NCBI GenBank assembly: GCA_014534235.1
Contig: JACVRW010000010.1
Coordinates: 1 to 44,158, forward strand
Length of the DNA stretch: 44,158 bases
Direction: 5' to 3'
Source of the DNA: Thermoleophilaceae bacterium
Lineage (GTDB): Bacteria; Actinomycetota; Thermoleophilia; Solirubrobacterales; Thermoleophilaceae
Shown: positions 6,869-15,637 of the stretch, in pieces
Layout of the letters: the number at the start of each line of letters is the position of its first letter
Position numbering within the stretch: position 1 is the first letter of the stretch
The notes under the pieces: model-generated
The model's input: only the letters and a program-made list of their open reading frames with translations
What the model was told of the DNA's origin: nothing
Database searches by the model: none
Program-made: the position numbers and the translations under genes

Positions 6869-7450
6869 ATGGCAGACCTCCGCAACCTCGCTGATGAGGA
6901 GATGATGCAGCTGGTCCAGTCCGGAGAACCCCGGGCGTTCGAGCTGCTCTACGACCGCCACGGCGGCGCCGCCTTCTCGCTCGCCTACCGGATGGTCGGC
7001 AACCGAGTGACGGCGGAGGACATAACTCAGGAGGCGTTCCTCTCGATCTGGCGCAGCCGGCTGCGCTACGACCAGGCCCGCGGCAGCGTCCGTACGTGGG
7101 TGCTCGGGATCGTCCACAACCGCGCGATCGACGCCCTGCGCCGCAGCGTGGTCCACGACCGCCGGCGGGAAACGATCGAGGGCGTGGAGGAACGCTTCGA
7201 GGCGCGGGATCGGACCGACGTCGAGGCGGCGCGCCGGGAGGAGGCGCGGAGCGTCCGCAGCGCCCTCGACACGCTCCCCGTCGACCAGCGGAGGACGATC
7301 GAGCTGGCGTACTTCGGCGGCTTCAGCCACAGCCAGATAGCCGAGCTGCTCGACGAGCCGATCGGTACGGTCAAGGGCAGGATGCGGCTCGGTCTCGACA
7401 AGATGAGACGCCAGCTCGCCGAGGGCGTCGCGGCGGAGGGGCTTGCATGA
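6869..7450 (+). CDS. ECF RNA polymerase sigma factor, SigK/RpoE-like
   Basis: A 193-residue sigma factor. Region 2 spans residues 20-90 (FELLYDRHGGAAFSLAYRMV, AEDITQEAFLSIWR, VRTWVLGIVHNRAIDALRR). Region 4 spans about 130-185 (ALDTLPVDQRRTIELAYFGG, then SHSQIAELLDEPIGTVKGRM). The region 4 helix-turn-helix with IGTVKGRMRLGLDKMR is typical of ECF sigma factors paired with RskA-type anti-sigma factors. The stop overlaps the start of the next gene as ATGA, giving tight coupling. The gene likely reports envelope or redox stress, as is usual for this pair. The signal cannot be read from the sequence. Confidence 0.93.
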   Translation: MADLRNLADEEMMQLVQSGEPRAFELLYDRHGGAAFSLAYRMVGNRVTAEDITQEAFLSIWRSRLRYDQARGSVRTWVLGIVHNRAIDALRRSVVHDRRRETIEGVEERFEARDRTDVEAARREEARSVRSALDTLPVDQRRTIELAYFGGFSHSQIAELLDEPIGTVKGRMRLGLDKMRRQLAEGVAAEGLA

Positions 7451-8154
7451 GCACTCGCGATCACACGAGCTACCGGGAGGAGATCGGCGCCTACCTGCTC
7501 GGGGCGCTCACCGATCCCGAGCGCCGGGCGTTCGAAGGGCACCTCCATGAATGCGCCGCCTGCCGGGAGGAGGTAGAGCGTCTTCGCCCGGCGGCCGACG
7601 CCCTTCCGCGCTCCGTGGAGCAGATCGAGCCGCCGCCGAGCCTGAAGGCATCACTCATGAAGGTGGTGGAGAGCGAGGCTCGCCGGCCCGCCCGCGCTCC
7701 TGCGGGACGCTCACTGTGGGAGCGGCTTCGGATACCCCAGCTTCGGCTCCAGCCGGTGCTGGCCGCCGGCGCGGTCGTGCTGGCGCTTCTCGCCGGGTAC
7801 GGCTTCGCCAAGCTCGTTGACGACGAGGAGGTGCGCACGATCGCCGCGACGGTGGACGACTCGCGGGTGCCGCAGGCGAGAGCGACGCTGAGGATCCCGG
7901 GCGACGGCGCGAGCGGCGGCATTCTGCGGGTCCAGGGCCTGCGCCCCCTCGGTCCCGATTGGGTCTACCAGGCGTGGGTCCAACGCGACGGCCGCATCGT
8001 GCCGCAGCCGACCTTCGCGGTGCGCACGGACGGCGTCGGCGCGGCCGCCGTCCCCGAAAACCTGTCGGACGCGCAGGCCGTCATGGTCACGCGCGAGCCG
8101 CGCGGCGGCTCCCGCGCCCCGAGCGAGAACCCGATCCTCGCGGTGCGGCTTTAG
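7447..8154 (+). CDS. RskA-type anti-sigma factor with zinc-finger N-domain
   Basis: A 235-residue membrane protein overlapping the sigma gene by 4 bases. The N-terminal anti-sigma domain (residues 1-50) carries a zinc motif in GHLHECAACREEV, with H and two Cys as in ZAS proteins. One membrane helix lies at about residues 95-113 (VLAAGAVVLALLAGYGFAKL). The outer domain (120-235) matches the RskA C-terminal domain, with PLGPDWVYQAWV and a final block ending ENPILAVRL. It should bind and silence the upstream sigma factor and release it after regulated proteolysis. A rhomboid protease gene follows after 9 bases, an interesting neighbour, although rhomboids are not the usual RskA protease. Confidence 0.9.
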   Translation: MSTRDHTSYREEIGAYLLGALTDPERRAFEGHLHECAACREEVERLRPAADALPRSVEQIEPPPSLKASLMKVVESEARRPARAPAGRSLWERLRIPQLRLQPVLAAGAVVLALLAGYGFAKLVDDEEVRTIAATVDDSRVPQARATLRIPGDGASGGILRVQGLRPLGPDWVYQAWVQRDGRIVPQPTFAVRTDGVGAAAVPENLSDAQAVMVTREPRGGSRAPSENPILAVRL

Positions 8155-8163
8155 GCAGCTAGT

Positions 8164-8991
8164 GTGGACCTCCGGATGGAGGTCTGCTACCGGCACCCGA
8201 ACCGCGAGACCGGCGTTCGCTGCTCGAACTGCGGGCGCCCGATCTGCCCGGACTGCATGACCGCCACGCCCGTCGGCATGCGCTGTCCCGACTGCGCGCG
8301 GCAGCGCCAGCGCGTGCGCCACATGAGCAGCAGGACCGAAGGGCCCATGCTGACCTACGTCCTGATCGGGATCAACGTCGCGGTCGCGCTCGGCGCGCTC
8401 TTGGGTGGCGCGAGCGCCACGGGCGGTGGCGGCCTCGGCGGGAGCACGCTGCTCGAGGAGGGCTCGGTCTCCCGCGCGACGATCGCTGACGGCGAGTACT
8501 ACCGGCTCCTCACCGCGGGCTTCCTGCACGCGGGCTTCTTCCACCTGCTCTTCAACATGCTCTCCCTGTATATCCTCGGGACGCTCCTCGAGCCCGTTGT
8601 CGGCAGGCTCCGCTTCGGCCTCATCTACTTCGTCTCGCTGCTTGCGGGTTCCTTCGGCGCCCTCCTTGTGGACCCGAACGCGCCTACGGTCGGAGCCTCG
8701 GGGGCGATCTTCGGCCTGATGGCGGCCGCCGCGATCGTGATGCGTAACCGCGGCCTAAGCATCATGGAGAGCGGGCTCGGCATCTGGATCGCGCTCAACC
8801 TCGTCATCACGTTCACCGTTCCGAACATCTCGATCGGGGGCCACGTCGGGGGGCTGATCGGGGGCGCCGTCTGCGCTCTCGTGCTCTTCGACCTCCGCGA
8901 CCGGGTGCGGCTCCCGGACGCGGTGCCGGCTGCGCTCTGCGCCGGGCTGGGCGCGCTCGCGGTGGTGGGCTCGATCGCGGTGGCGGGGTAG
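8164..8991 (+). CDS. Rhomboid intramembrane serine protease with B-box zinc finger
   Basis: A 275-residue protein. Residues 5-45 form a B-box-like zinc-binding module with paired cysteines (CYRHPNRETGVRCSNC, then CPDCMTATPVGMRCPDC). The rhomboid domain follows, with HAGFFHLLFNML, the catalytic serine in GASGAIFG, and the catalytic histidine in GGHVGGLIGG. Six or so membrane helices can be traced. This architecture is common in actinobacterial and firmicute rhomboids. The start is GTG at 8164; an ATG four codons later is an alternative. It starts 9 bases after the anti-sigma factor and is probably in the same transcript. Its substrate cannot be read from sequence. Confidence 0.92.
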   Translation: MDLRMEVCYRHPNRETGVRCSNCGRPICPDCMTATPVGMRCPDCARQRQRVRHMSSRTEGPMLTYVLIGINVAVALGALLGGASATGGGGLGGSTLLEEGSVSRATIADGEYYRLLTAGFLHAGFFHLLFNMLSLYILGTLLEPVVGRLRFGLIYFVSLLAGSFGALLVDPNAPTVGASGAIFGLMAAAAIVMRNRGLSIMESGLGIWIALNLVITFTVPNISIGGHVGGLIGGAVCALVLFDLRDRVRLPDAVPAALCAGLGALAVVGSIAVAG

Positions 8992-9126
8992 CACGTGACC
9001 CCGGCCGTCTCGATCATCGAGGTCGCGTCAGCCACAGGGGGTTCGTTACGAAGCGTCGGACATGCCGACGGAACGTGTCGAGCCGCCCTCCATGCCGCCT
9101 AGGGCGCTGCGCTCCACCCCCGGTAT

Positions 9127-10734
9127 GTGCGCCTTCGCACACCCCGCCGCGCGGCGGGATGCTCTCCTGACCGCGTGGCTCAGCGTCCCGATTGGCTCCG
9201 GCCGACTGAGGTCGAGAAGACTCAGGCGCTCTCGCCCCGCGCTGACCTCGCGTCGCGCATCGAGCGCGTCGAGCGCGCGTACGACTCGGAGATCGCGGCG
9301 AGCGCGAACCTCAACATGCGCGGCGTCGCCCTCGCCGTCGGCTCGTCGATCGCGATCCTGTTGCTCGCCCTCTTCTCGGCCACGTGGCTCGACGACAACA
9401 CGTGGCTGCTCCCCGATTTCTGGGACGCGGTCATGCAGGTGGTGCTGCCGGTCACGGTCGTTGCGCTTGCGAGTTGCGTCCTCGTCGCGGGGCTGGTCGT
9501 GTGGCCGAAGTGGGGGTCGGCGACGGAGCGGCGCGACCGGCTCGTCCACCTGAACGAGGGCGACACCCAGAAAGCGGCCGCGGCGCTCCTGACGATGGCC
9601 GAAGGGCAGCGCGCCACGAACGAACGCAAGGCGCGGCTCCTGCGAGCGGGCTCGATCCCGCTCGTCTTGGCGGTGACAGGGGTGCTGGCACAGAGCATGG
9701 TGTTCGCGCTCGAGGCCGAGCCCGCCGACGGAAATCGCGGGGATCCCGCAGGTCCGCGCGAGGAGGAGAAGGTCGAGGGGCTGCCGCCGGCGGACGAGCA
9801 GCAGCGACTCGCCCTTCGCTACGCCCCGCGCGTGTGGCTGCACGGTGACGAGCGCTTCGGCCCGATGGATCCGGGCGAGTTCGCGCGGTCCTCCACGCTC
9901 GAGTGGCACGGACGCCGAGACGACATCTCGGTCGCGAGGCGAGGGAGCGTCGCGCCCGAACGGCTCGGGGCGGCGTGCGACGACACCTCCGGCGGGTGCT
10001 ACGAGCATCGCGGCTACATCGCGCGCGAGTTGACCCGCCCCTTCGGCGGACATCCCGCGCGTCCAGAATCGCTCCACCCGCGCCGCGGCTTCGTGCTCGA
10101 CGTCGATAACGACGCTTGGCGCGGCGTTCGAGGTGATGACCCCGGCGTCCCGGTCTTCTACGAGTTCCGGCGTACTCCAGACGAGCTCCTGCTCACCTAC
10201 TGGCTGTTCTATGCCTACAGCCGTCCGCACGTGCTCGACGGTGGCGGCGCGGCTGAGCCCCTGCTCGAGCAGCTGAGTCACGAGGGGGACTGGGAGAACA
10301 TCGACGTGGCGCTCAGCCCCGACGGGACCACGCCGCACGGGATCTACTTCTACGGTCACGGCACGCCTACGCGGAAGCCGTGGCACGAGGTCTGCGAGCT
10401 CGGGCGGCGCCTCGAGGACTGCAGCTCCGGCCGCGCCGGTCATCCCATGGTGTACAGCGCTCTCGACAGCCACGCGTCATACGGCGCGGCCGGGAGCACC
10501 GAGGTCTGCGGTGAGCTCGGCTGCGCGGACGATCTCCGGGAGCGGGGCACGCGCTGGGACACGTGGTCCGGAGAGGGCTCGATCCGCCCGGCCCGGTCGG
10601 CGCCGTGGTTCGGCTTCGGCGGAGCGTGGGGGGCGGCCGGCCGCGTAGGAGGACAGACCGGGCCGCTCGGCCCGTCACCCTGGAAGCTGCCGGCGGATCC
10701 GGACCCCGGAGACCTGGCCAGCGTCCCGCGCTGA
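9127..10734 (+). CDS. Two-helix membrane protein with a Vps62-like domain
   Basis: Up to 535 residues. After a charged N-terminal helix (ASRIERVERAYDSEIAASAN) come two membrane spans near residues 66-88 and 105-125, a cytoplasmic-type loop, and a third hydrophobic stretch near 178-196 (GSIPLVLAVTGVLAQSMVFA). The large C-terminal part (235-535) carries LRYAPRVWLHGDERFGPMDP, LLTYWLFYAYSR, HEGDWENIDV, HGIYFYGHG and VYSALDSHASYG. These blocks are characteristic of the Vps62-related family (DUF946-like), better known from fungi and plants. The role is unknown. The first part of the frame contains a perfect 16-bp palindrome (9143-9158), so translation may start later, at GTG 9175. Confidence 0.75.
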   Translation: MRLRTPRRAAGCSPDRVAQRPDWLRPTEVEKTQALSPRADLASRIERVERAYDSEIAASANLNMRGVALAVGSSIAILLLALFSATWLDDNTWLLPDFWDAVMQVVLPVTVVALASCVLVAGLVVWPKWGSATERRDRLVHLNEGDTQKAAAALLTMAEGQRATNERKARLLRAGSIPLVLAVTGVLAQSMVFALEAEPADGNRGDPAGPREEEKVEGLPPADEQQRLALRYAPRVWLHGDERFGPMDPGEFARSSTLEWHGRRDDISVARRGSVAPERLGAACDDTSGGCYEHRGYIARELTRPFGGHPARPESLHPRRGFVLDVDNDAWRGVRGDDPGVPVFYEFRRTPDELLLTYWLFYAYSRPHVLDGGGAAEPLLEQLSHEGDWENIDVALSPDGTTPHGIYFYGHGTPTRKPWHEVCELGRRLEDCSSGRAGHPMVYSALDSHASYGAAGSTEVCGELGCADDLRERGTRWDTWSGEGSIRPARSAPWFGFGGAWGAAGRVGGQTGPLGPSPWKLPADPDPGDLASVPR

Positions 10735-10749
10735 GGGCGTGAGGGAGCG

Positions 10750-11661
10750 CTACCCGACCGGCGCGGCGCGCTCTGGGTCGATCTCGACCGACCGCCGCGA
10801 CTGCGGGGGCGGCACCCGGTCGGGGTGGAGGAGATGACCAAGGAGCTCGATGCCGTCCACGAGCCGCGGCCCCGGGCGGGAGAAGTATGCGGCGGCGTCG
10901 ACGGCTACCACCCGCGCGCCGAGCGCCGCCAGGCGCTTTCTGTGGCGCACCGCCTCGGCGGCCGCCTGCTCGGCGTAGTAGCCACACGGCATGGCTACGA
11001 CGACCTCGGGCGCGGCGGCCTGGACCTCGGCCCAGTCCGCGGTGCGAGACCTCTCGCCGGGCCGTCCGAGCACGTCCTCGCCGCCGGCGAGCTCAACCAT
11101 CTGGGGCACCCAGTGGCCGCCGACATAGACCGGATCGAGCCACTCGAGCGCCGCCACCCGCGGGCGGTGGGCGCCCTTCACGGCGTCCTCCACGGCCTCG
11201 ATCCGCGCGCCCGCCTCCGCGGCCAGCCGAGCGCCCGCCGCGTCGGCTCCTGCGGCCTCGGCCAGTCGGGGGATGTCGGCGAGCACCTCGCCGAGCGTGG
11301 CCGGGTCGAGCGAGATCACTCGCGGCCTCGTGGGCAGGCGCTCGGCCACCGCGCGCACGTCGTCGAAGGAGACGGCGCAGACCTCGCAGACCGCCTGAGT
11401 GACGATCAGGTCGACGTCGAGCCGCCGGAGCGTCGCCTCGTCGAGCTCATAGAGCGCCTCCCCGCGGCCGGTGCGCTCGCGCACGGCGGCGTCGACCTGC
11501 GCCGCCGGCAGGCCCGCCGGAATGACGCTGCGGGTGAGGTGGGGGAGCTGCTCGACGCCGGGCGGGTAATCACACTCGTGGGTGACGGCGACGACGCGCT
11601 CGCCGAGGCCGAGCGCGAACAGCAGCTCGGTGGCCGACGGAACCAGCGACGCAATACGCAC
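10750..11661 (-). CDS. BtuF-like cobalamin-binding-type protein
   Basis: A 303-residue protein starting with GTG. It begins directly with VRIASLVPSATELLFALGLG, the first strand and helix of the BtuF/FecB periplasmic-binding fold, and contains THECDYP, TQAVCEVCAV and EWLDPVYVGGHWVPQM, blocks typical of the cobalamin-binding subfamily. There is no signal peptide or lipobox, and no permease or ATPase gene is nearby, so the protein may act inside the cell or lie in a stand-alone salvage role. The frame stays open further upstream but has no recognisable content before VRIAS. No cobalamin riboswitch is seen upstream. It is convergent with the Vps62-like gene, 15 bases apart. Confidence 0.85.
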   Translation of the reverse strand: MRIASLVPSATELLFALGLGERVVAVTHECDYPPGVEQLPHLTRSVIPAGLPAAQVDAAVRERTGRGEALYELDEATLRRLDVDLIVTQAVCEVCAVSFDDVRAVAERLPTRPRVISLDPATLGEVLADIPRLAEAAGADAAGARLAAEAGARIEAVEDAVKGAHRPRVAALEWLDPVYVGGHWVPQMVELAGGEDVLGRPGERSRTADWAEVQAAAPEVVVAMPCGYYAEQAAAEAVRHRKRLAALGARVVAVDAAAYFSRPGPRLVDGIELLGHLLHPDRVPPPQSRRSVEIDPERAAPVG

Positions 11662-11833
11662 GAAGACGAGGATGGCACGTCCACTCGGAGGTCGGGGCGA
11701 CCGAGAGCGACGTCGAGCCGCCCGAGGGATCGACGGCTTGGCATGAGCCCCCTCTGCTACGCTCGCCGCGTCCGCCGATGCGCGACGACGACCCGCCCCG
11801 AAGTAGCCCGCCCGATCCGGCACTCGGCCTGAC

Positions 11834-13219
11834 ATGACCGAGCTGCTCCTCCTCCTCGGCGTCGCCGTGCTCGTCGCCGCGAACGGGTTCTTCGTGGCGT
11901 CGGAGTTCGCCCTGGTACGCGCGCGCGCCAGCCGCCTCGAGGGGATGCGCGATAGGGGTGAGCGGGGCGCGGCGCTCGCCATGCACGAGATCGAGCGCAT
12001 CGACGAGTACCTCTCGGCCTGCCAGCTCGGCATCACGATGGCCTCGCTCGGCATTGGGTTCATGGGGGAGCCGGCGATCGCCGCCCTGCTCGAGGGGCCG
12101 CTGGGCAACGTCTTCAGCCACGGTGTCGCCGTGGCGATCGCGATCGCCTTCGCCTATCTCGTCACGACCAGCCTCCACATCACGGTCGGAGAGCAGGTGC
12201 CGAAGATCTACTCGATCGTCCACGCCGAGGGGACGTCCCGGCGGATCGCCCGGCCCCTGTACGTCTTCCGCGCGCTCTTCAAGCCGTTCATCTGGCTGCT
12301 CAACACGGCGTCCAACTGGATGCTGCGCCTGGTCGGTGTGGACGCGCGGGCGGAGTTCGAGGAGATCACCTCCTCGGAGGACCTGAAGCTGCTGATCGCC
12401 CAGAGCGCCCATGGCGGGAAGCTCGACCCCGGCGAGGCCGGCATGCTCTCCGGGGTCTTCCACCTACACGAGCAGGAGGCCCGCCAGGTGATGACGCCGA
12501 TCCCGGCGGTGGTGACCGTGGACGCATCAGAGACGGCCGAGAGGGCGCTCAGGCGGTGCGTCGACTCGGGCCACACCCGTCTCGTCGTGACCGAGAGCGA
12601 CAACACGGACCGGATCAAGGGCATAGTGCACGCAAACTCGCTCGCGCGCATCCTGATGAGCGATCGGCCCGATGCGTCGATCGAGCCGGCCGTCAAGGAC
12701 GCGCTGATCGTGCCCGAGACCAAGCCGCTCGACGACCTGCTGGCCGACCTCCAGCGGGAGCGGGCTTCGATCGCCGTCGTGGTCGACGAGTACGGACGGA
12801 CGGCGGGCATCGTGACGATCGAGGACATCATCGAGGAGGTCGTGGGCGAGATCGCCGACGAGACCGATCCTGCCGTGGCCGGGATCCGGCAGCTCGCGAA
12901 CGGCGACTGGTGGGTGCGCGGGCACGTGCCGATAACGGACCTGGCCGACTACGGGCTGGAGCTCCCGGTGGACTCGGACGCGTTCAACTCCGTCGGCGGC
13001 TTCGTCTTCGGCGAGCTGGGACGTTTGCCGAAGCGTGGCGACATGGTCCGCGTCAACGGGTACTCGCTGCGGGTCGAGTCGGTGCGCGAGAACCGGATCG
13101 AGGCGGTGCGGATTCGCGACCATGACGCCCGCCGCGCGGACGGATCCGGCGGCGCACCGGCTCCGCCGCTCGAGCAGGCGGCGTTCACCCAGCGCGGCTC
13201 GGAGGGGCCCGAGGGATAG
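11834..13219 (+). CDS. CNNM/CorC-type membrane protein (hemolysin C family)
   Basis: A 461-residue protein. The DUF21 (CNNM) transmembrane domain covers residues 1-190, opening [20 protein letters not shown] with [13 protein letters not shown]. Two CBS domains follow at about 215-335, with [14 protein letters not shown] and [20 protein letters not shown]. The C-terminal CorC_HlyC domain (350-430) has [20 protein letters not shown] and YTVGGFVF-like [12 protein letters not shown]. The family is linked to magnesium and other cation efflux; the hemolysin name is historical. It is divergent from the BtuF-like gene across about 170 bases. A 14-bp palindrome covers its stop codon. Confidence 0.93.
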   Translation: MTELLLLLGVAVLVAANGFFVASEFALVRARASRLEGMRDRGERGAALAMHEIERIDEYLSACQLGITMASLGIGFMGEPAIAALLEGPLGNVFSHGVAVAIAIAFAYLVTTSLHITVGEQVPKIYSIVHAEGTSRRIARPLYVFRALFKPFIWLLNTASNWMLRLVGVDARAEFEEITSSEDLKLLIAQSAHGGKLDPGEAGMLSGVFHLHEQEARQVMTPIPAVVTVDASETAERALRRCVDSGHTRLVVTESDNTDRIKGIVHANSLARILMSDRPDASIEPAVKDALIVPETKPLDDLLADLQRERASIAVVVDEYGRTAGIVTIEDIIEEVVGEIADETDPAVAGIRQLANGDWWVRGHVPITDLADYGLELPVDSDAFNSVGGFVFGELGRLPKRGDMVRVNGYSLRVESVRENRIEAVRIRDHDARRADGSGGAPAPPLEQAAFTQRGSEGPEG

Positions 13220-13227
13220 CGCTATCC
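13214..13227. repeat. 14-bp perfect palindrome over a stop codon
   Basis: GGATAGCGCTATCC is a perfect inverted repeat without a spacer. It overlaps the TAG stop of the CNNM gene. As RNA it would not form a good loop, so it looks more like a protein-binding site than a terminator. It could serve the next small gene 60 bases downstream. Confidence 0.35.
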
Positions 13228-13289
13228 GTCCGCCCGGGGGGCTACGTTCGGGGGGCAAGTACTTCTCAGAGCAGCGGAGGCCTTGCCCG

Positions 13290-13562
13290 GTGTGGTGCGT
13301 CAAGCTCAGCGACTCCCAGCGCGATGCGCTGCGGGCGGTCATCAAGGAACAAGACGAGCTGGGACACGTGCTCGCGGCTGCGCTCGAGGCGCTCGATCTG
13401 GCCCGCTGGGACGATCTGCCGGAGGCGAGCCTCCCCTGGGATCGCGTCGCCGAGCTCGCCGAGCGGCAGGGCATCGGGGAGGCCGACGTGGTCTGGGACC
13501 TGGCGGCCGGCCTCCCGCAGGCGCCGCGGAGGCGCCCGCCGCGCAAGGCCGCCCGCCGCTGA
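13290..13562 (+). CDS. Small hypothetical protein
   Basis: A 90-residue frame starting with GTG at 13290 and reading VKLSDSQRDALRAVIKEQDE soon after. It is helical and acidic at the N-terminus, with LAAALEALDLARWDDLPEAS, a WDRVAELAERQGIGEADVVW segment that looks like a short helix-turn-helix-like bundle, and a basic Pro/Arg tail (RRRPPRKAARR). GGAG lies about 12 bases before the start, a little far. I do not recognise a family. Charge pattern and the gap it fills between two real genes favour it being expressed, but it could be a chance frame in GC-rich DNA. Confidence 0.45.
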   Translation: MWCVKLSDSQRDALRAVIKEQDELGHVLAAALEALDLARWDDLPEASLPWDRVAELAERQGIGEADVVWDLAAGLPQAPRRRPPRKAARR

Positions 13563-13581
13563 ATCTCCCCGCTGCTCGACC

Positions 13582-14364
13582 CTAATCCGAGTACTCGTAG
13601 AAGCCGCGCCCCGCCTTCTTGCCCAGCCGGCCCTCCGCAATCAGCTCGCGTACGCGGTCGGGGACGTCGGCCCCGATCGACTCGCCGATCGCGGCCGCGA
13701 CGTCGAGGCCCACGTAGTCGAGCAGCGCGAGCGGTCCGATCGGATGCCCCGCGCCGAGCCTCATGCACGTGTCGATGTCCGCGGCCTCCACGCCGTCTCG
13801 CTCCAGCAGGCGCACGGCGTGGAAGAGGTACGGGAAGAGCAGGCGGTTGACGACGAAGCCGGCCGCGCCGGGCACTTCGACCGCCGTCTTCCCGAGCTTC
13901 TCGCACAGCGCGTGGAATCGGCGCCTCGTCTCCGCGGTCGCCTCATCCGGGAACGACAGCTCCACGAGCTTCATCTTCTCGACCGGCTTGAACACGTGAA
14001 GCGCAGCGAAGCGATCCGGCCGGCCGCTCGCCTCGGCGAGCTCCGCCACTGACAGGGAGGACGTCGTCGTCGCCAGCAGGGTGTTCTCGGGGAGCACGTC
14101 CGCCAGGCGAGCGTAGAGGCGCCGCTTCGCGCCGGCATCCTCTCGGATCGCCTCGACCACGAGCGGGCAGCGGGCGAGCTCGGTGAGATCCGTGACCACA
14201 CCCGTCGTGTCCTCGAGCTCCCCACAGACGCGCTCCGCCGAGCCCTCGCTCCGCGCCCAGAGGACGACGTCGTAGTGGGCGAAAGCCGCCCGGGCGAGCC
14301 CGCACGCGATGGCGCCGCTCCCCGCTATGCCGAGTGACTCGTCCTTGGTTGACTGGTCAGTCAA
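13582..14364 (-). CDS. 3-hydroxyacyl-CoA dehydrogenase
   Basis: About 260 residues, close to the length of single-function 3-hydroxybutyryl-CoA dehydrogenases. The NAD-binding Rossmann motif reads GIAGSGAIACGLA, with the third glycine replaced by Ala. The catalytic Ser is in TTTSSLSVAEL and the His in AALHVFKPVEKMKLVEL; the usual HFFNP is here HVFKP. The Asn is in GFVVNRLLFPYLF. The C-terminal domain has GHPIGPLALLDYVGLDV and GKKAGRGFYEY. The reaction is NAD-dependent oxidation of L-3-hydroxyacyl-CoA in beta-oxidation. The start is unresolved: TTG at 14364 (used here) lies inside an operator-like palindrome, and TTG at 14385 is the alternative. It is divergent from the thiolase, which supplies the next step. 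Confidence 0.88.
   Translation of the reverse strand: MTDQSTKDESLGIAGSGAIACGLARAAFAHYDVVLWARSEGSAERVCGELEDTTGVVTDLTELARCPLVVEAIREDAGAKRRLYARLADVLPENTLLATTTSSLSVAELAEASGRPDRFAALHVFKPVEKMKLVELSFPDEATAETRRRFHALCEKLGKTAVEVPGAAGFVVNRLLFPYLFHAVRLLERDGVEAADIDTCMRLGAGHPIGPLALLDYVGLDVAAAIGESIGADVPDRVRELIAEGRLGKKAGRGFYEYSD
14349..14364. promoter_or_regulatory. TetR-type operator in front of the thiolase gene
   Basis: TTGACTGGTCAGTCAA is an inverted repeat with perfect 7-bp arms around GT. It covers the possible start of the hydroxyacyl-CoA dehydrogenase and lies 45 bases before the thiolase. Its left half also reads as a -35 box for the thiolase, with TAGGCT (14370-14375) as a possible -10. A copy with 15 of 16 bases the same is found at 29605. 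The form resembles fatty-acid regulator boxes of TetR proteins such as Bacillus FadR. Confidence 0.65.
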
Positions 14365-14408
14365 TCGACTAGGCTTGTACCACAAACGGACCGCGGAGGC
14401 TGCAGAAG

Positions 14409-15581
14409 ATGCATAACGGGACCGGGCGCGAGGTGGTCATCGTCGAGGCCGTCCGCACGCCCATCGGGCGCGGACACCCCGAGAAGGGCTACTACAGGGA
14501 CACCCACCCGAACGAGCTCCTCGGCAGGACGTACACCGAGGTGATCGAGCGCGCCGGGATCGATGCCTCCGAGGTCGAGGACGTCGTCGCCGGCTGCGTC
14601 CAGCAGGTTGGCGAGCAGATGTTCAACGTGGCGCGCAACGCCTGGCTCCAGGCCGGCCTGCCGATCGAGACGCCCGCCGCGACGGTCGACCGCCAGTGCG
14701 GCTCGGCCCAGCAGGCGGTCAACTTCGCGGCAGCACTCATCGCTTCCGGCGTGCACGACGTCGCCATTGGCTCGGGTGTCGAGCACATGGGCCACATCCC
14801 GATGGGCGTGGGCTTCAAGTGGGCCGACGACGTCGGCTCGCCGTGGCCGCCCGAGATGCTGCAGCGCTACAACCTGGTCCCCCAGGGGATCTCCGCCGAG
14901 ATGATCGCGGAGAAGTGGGAGATCCCGCGCTCCGAGCTCGACGAGATCGGCCTGCGCTCACACCGGCTGGCCCACCGCGCGACCGAGGAGGGCAGGTTCG
15001 AGCGCGAGATCGTCCCGTTCTCCGTGAACGGCGACACCTATGTGACGGATCAGGGAATCCGCCCGGACACGAACCTCGAGGCGCTGTCCCAGCTCAAGCC
15101 GGCGTTCAAGGAGGACGGCCGCATCACCGCCGGCAATTCCTCTCAGATCTCGGACGGCGCGGCCGCGGTCCTGTTGATGGAGCGGCGCAAGGCGGAGGCG
15201 CTCGGCCTGAAGCCCCGCGCTCGAATCGTCGACCAGACGACGGTCGGGGTCGACCCGGTGATCATGCTCACCGGCCCCATCCCCGCGACGAGGAAGCTCC
15301 TCGATCGCAACGGGATGGCGATGACCGACATCGACCTGGTCGAGATCAACGAGGCCTTCGCCTCGGTCGTCGCGGCCTGGCGGCGCGAGCTCGAGCCCGA
15401 CATGGATCGCGTGAACGTGAACGGCGGTGCGATCGCCCTCGGGCACCCACTCGGCTCGACCGGGGCCCGGCTGATCACCGCCTTGCTGCACGAGCTCGAG
15501 CGCTCCGACGGCGAAGTGGGGCTCGTGACGATGTGCTGCGGTGGCGGCCTCGGCACCGGCACCCTGATCCAGCGCTTGTAG
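14409..15581 (+). CDS. Thiolase (acetyl-CoA C-acyltransferase)
   Basis: A 390-residue thiolase. The nucleophilic cysteine is C97 in DRQCGSAQQAV. The second catalytic block GGAIALGHPLGSTGAR holds H346, and the C-terminal MCCGGGLGTG holds C376. Length and motifs are complete. The CGSAQQAV form and the loop sequence around HMGHIPMGVGFKW resemble actinobacterial thiolases acting on steroid side chains or branched acyl chains (FadA5-like) rather than the biosynthetic PhaA type, but substrate choice cannot be settled by eye. It cleaves 3-ketoacyl-CoA, directly after the reaction of the divergent dehydrogenase. Expression is probably under the palindrome at 14349. Confidence 0.93.
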   Translation: MHNGTGREVVIVEAVRTPIGRGHPEKGYYRDTHPNELLGRTYTEVIERAGIDASEVEDVVAGCVQQVGEQMFNVARNAWLQAGLPIETPAATVDRQCGSAQQAVNFAAALIASGVHDVAIGSGVEHMGHIPMGVGFKWADDVGSPWPPEMLQRYNLVPQGISAEMIAEKWEIPRSELDEIGLRSHRLAHRATEEGRFEREIVPFSVNGDTYVTDQGIRPDTNLEALSQLKPAFKEDGRITAGNSSQISDGAAAVLLMERRKAEALGLKPRARIVDQTTVGVDPVIMLTGPIPATRKLLDRNGMAMTDIDLVEINEAFASVVAAWRRELEPDMDRVNVNGGAIALGHPLGSTGARLITALLHELERSDGEVGLVTMCCGGGLGTGTLIQRL

Positions 15582-15637
15582 CCAAGCGGGCATGCGCGGG
15601 GCGGTTACCGTTCCGCGCGCGCGGGTAGAGCGCCATT

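Noticed and set aside
11662-11833. Cobalamin riboswitch before the BtuF-like gene
   Set aside because: No B12-box-like conserved blocks found on the minus strand; the leader is short.
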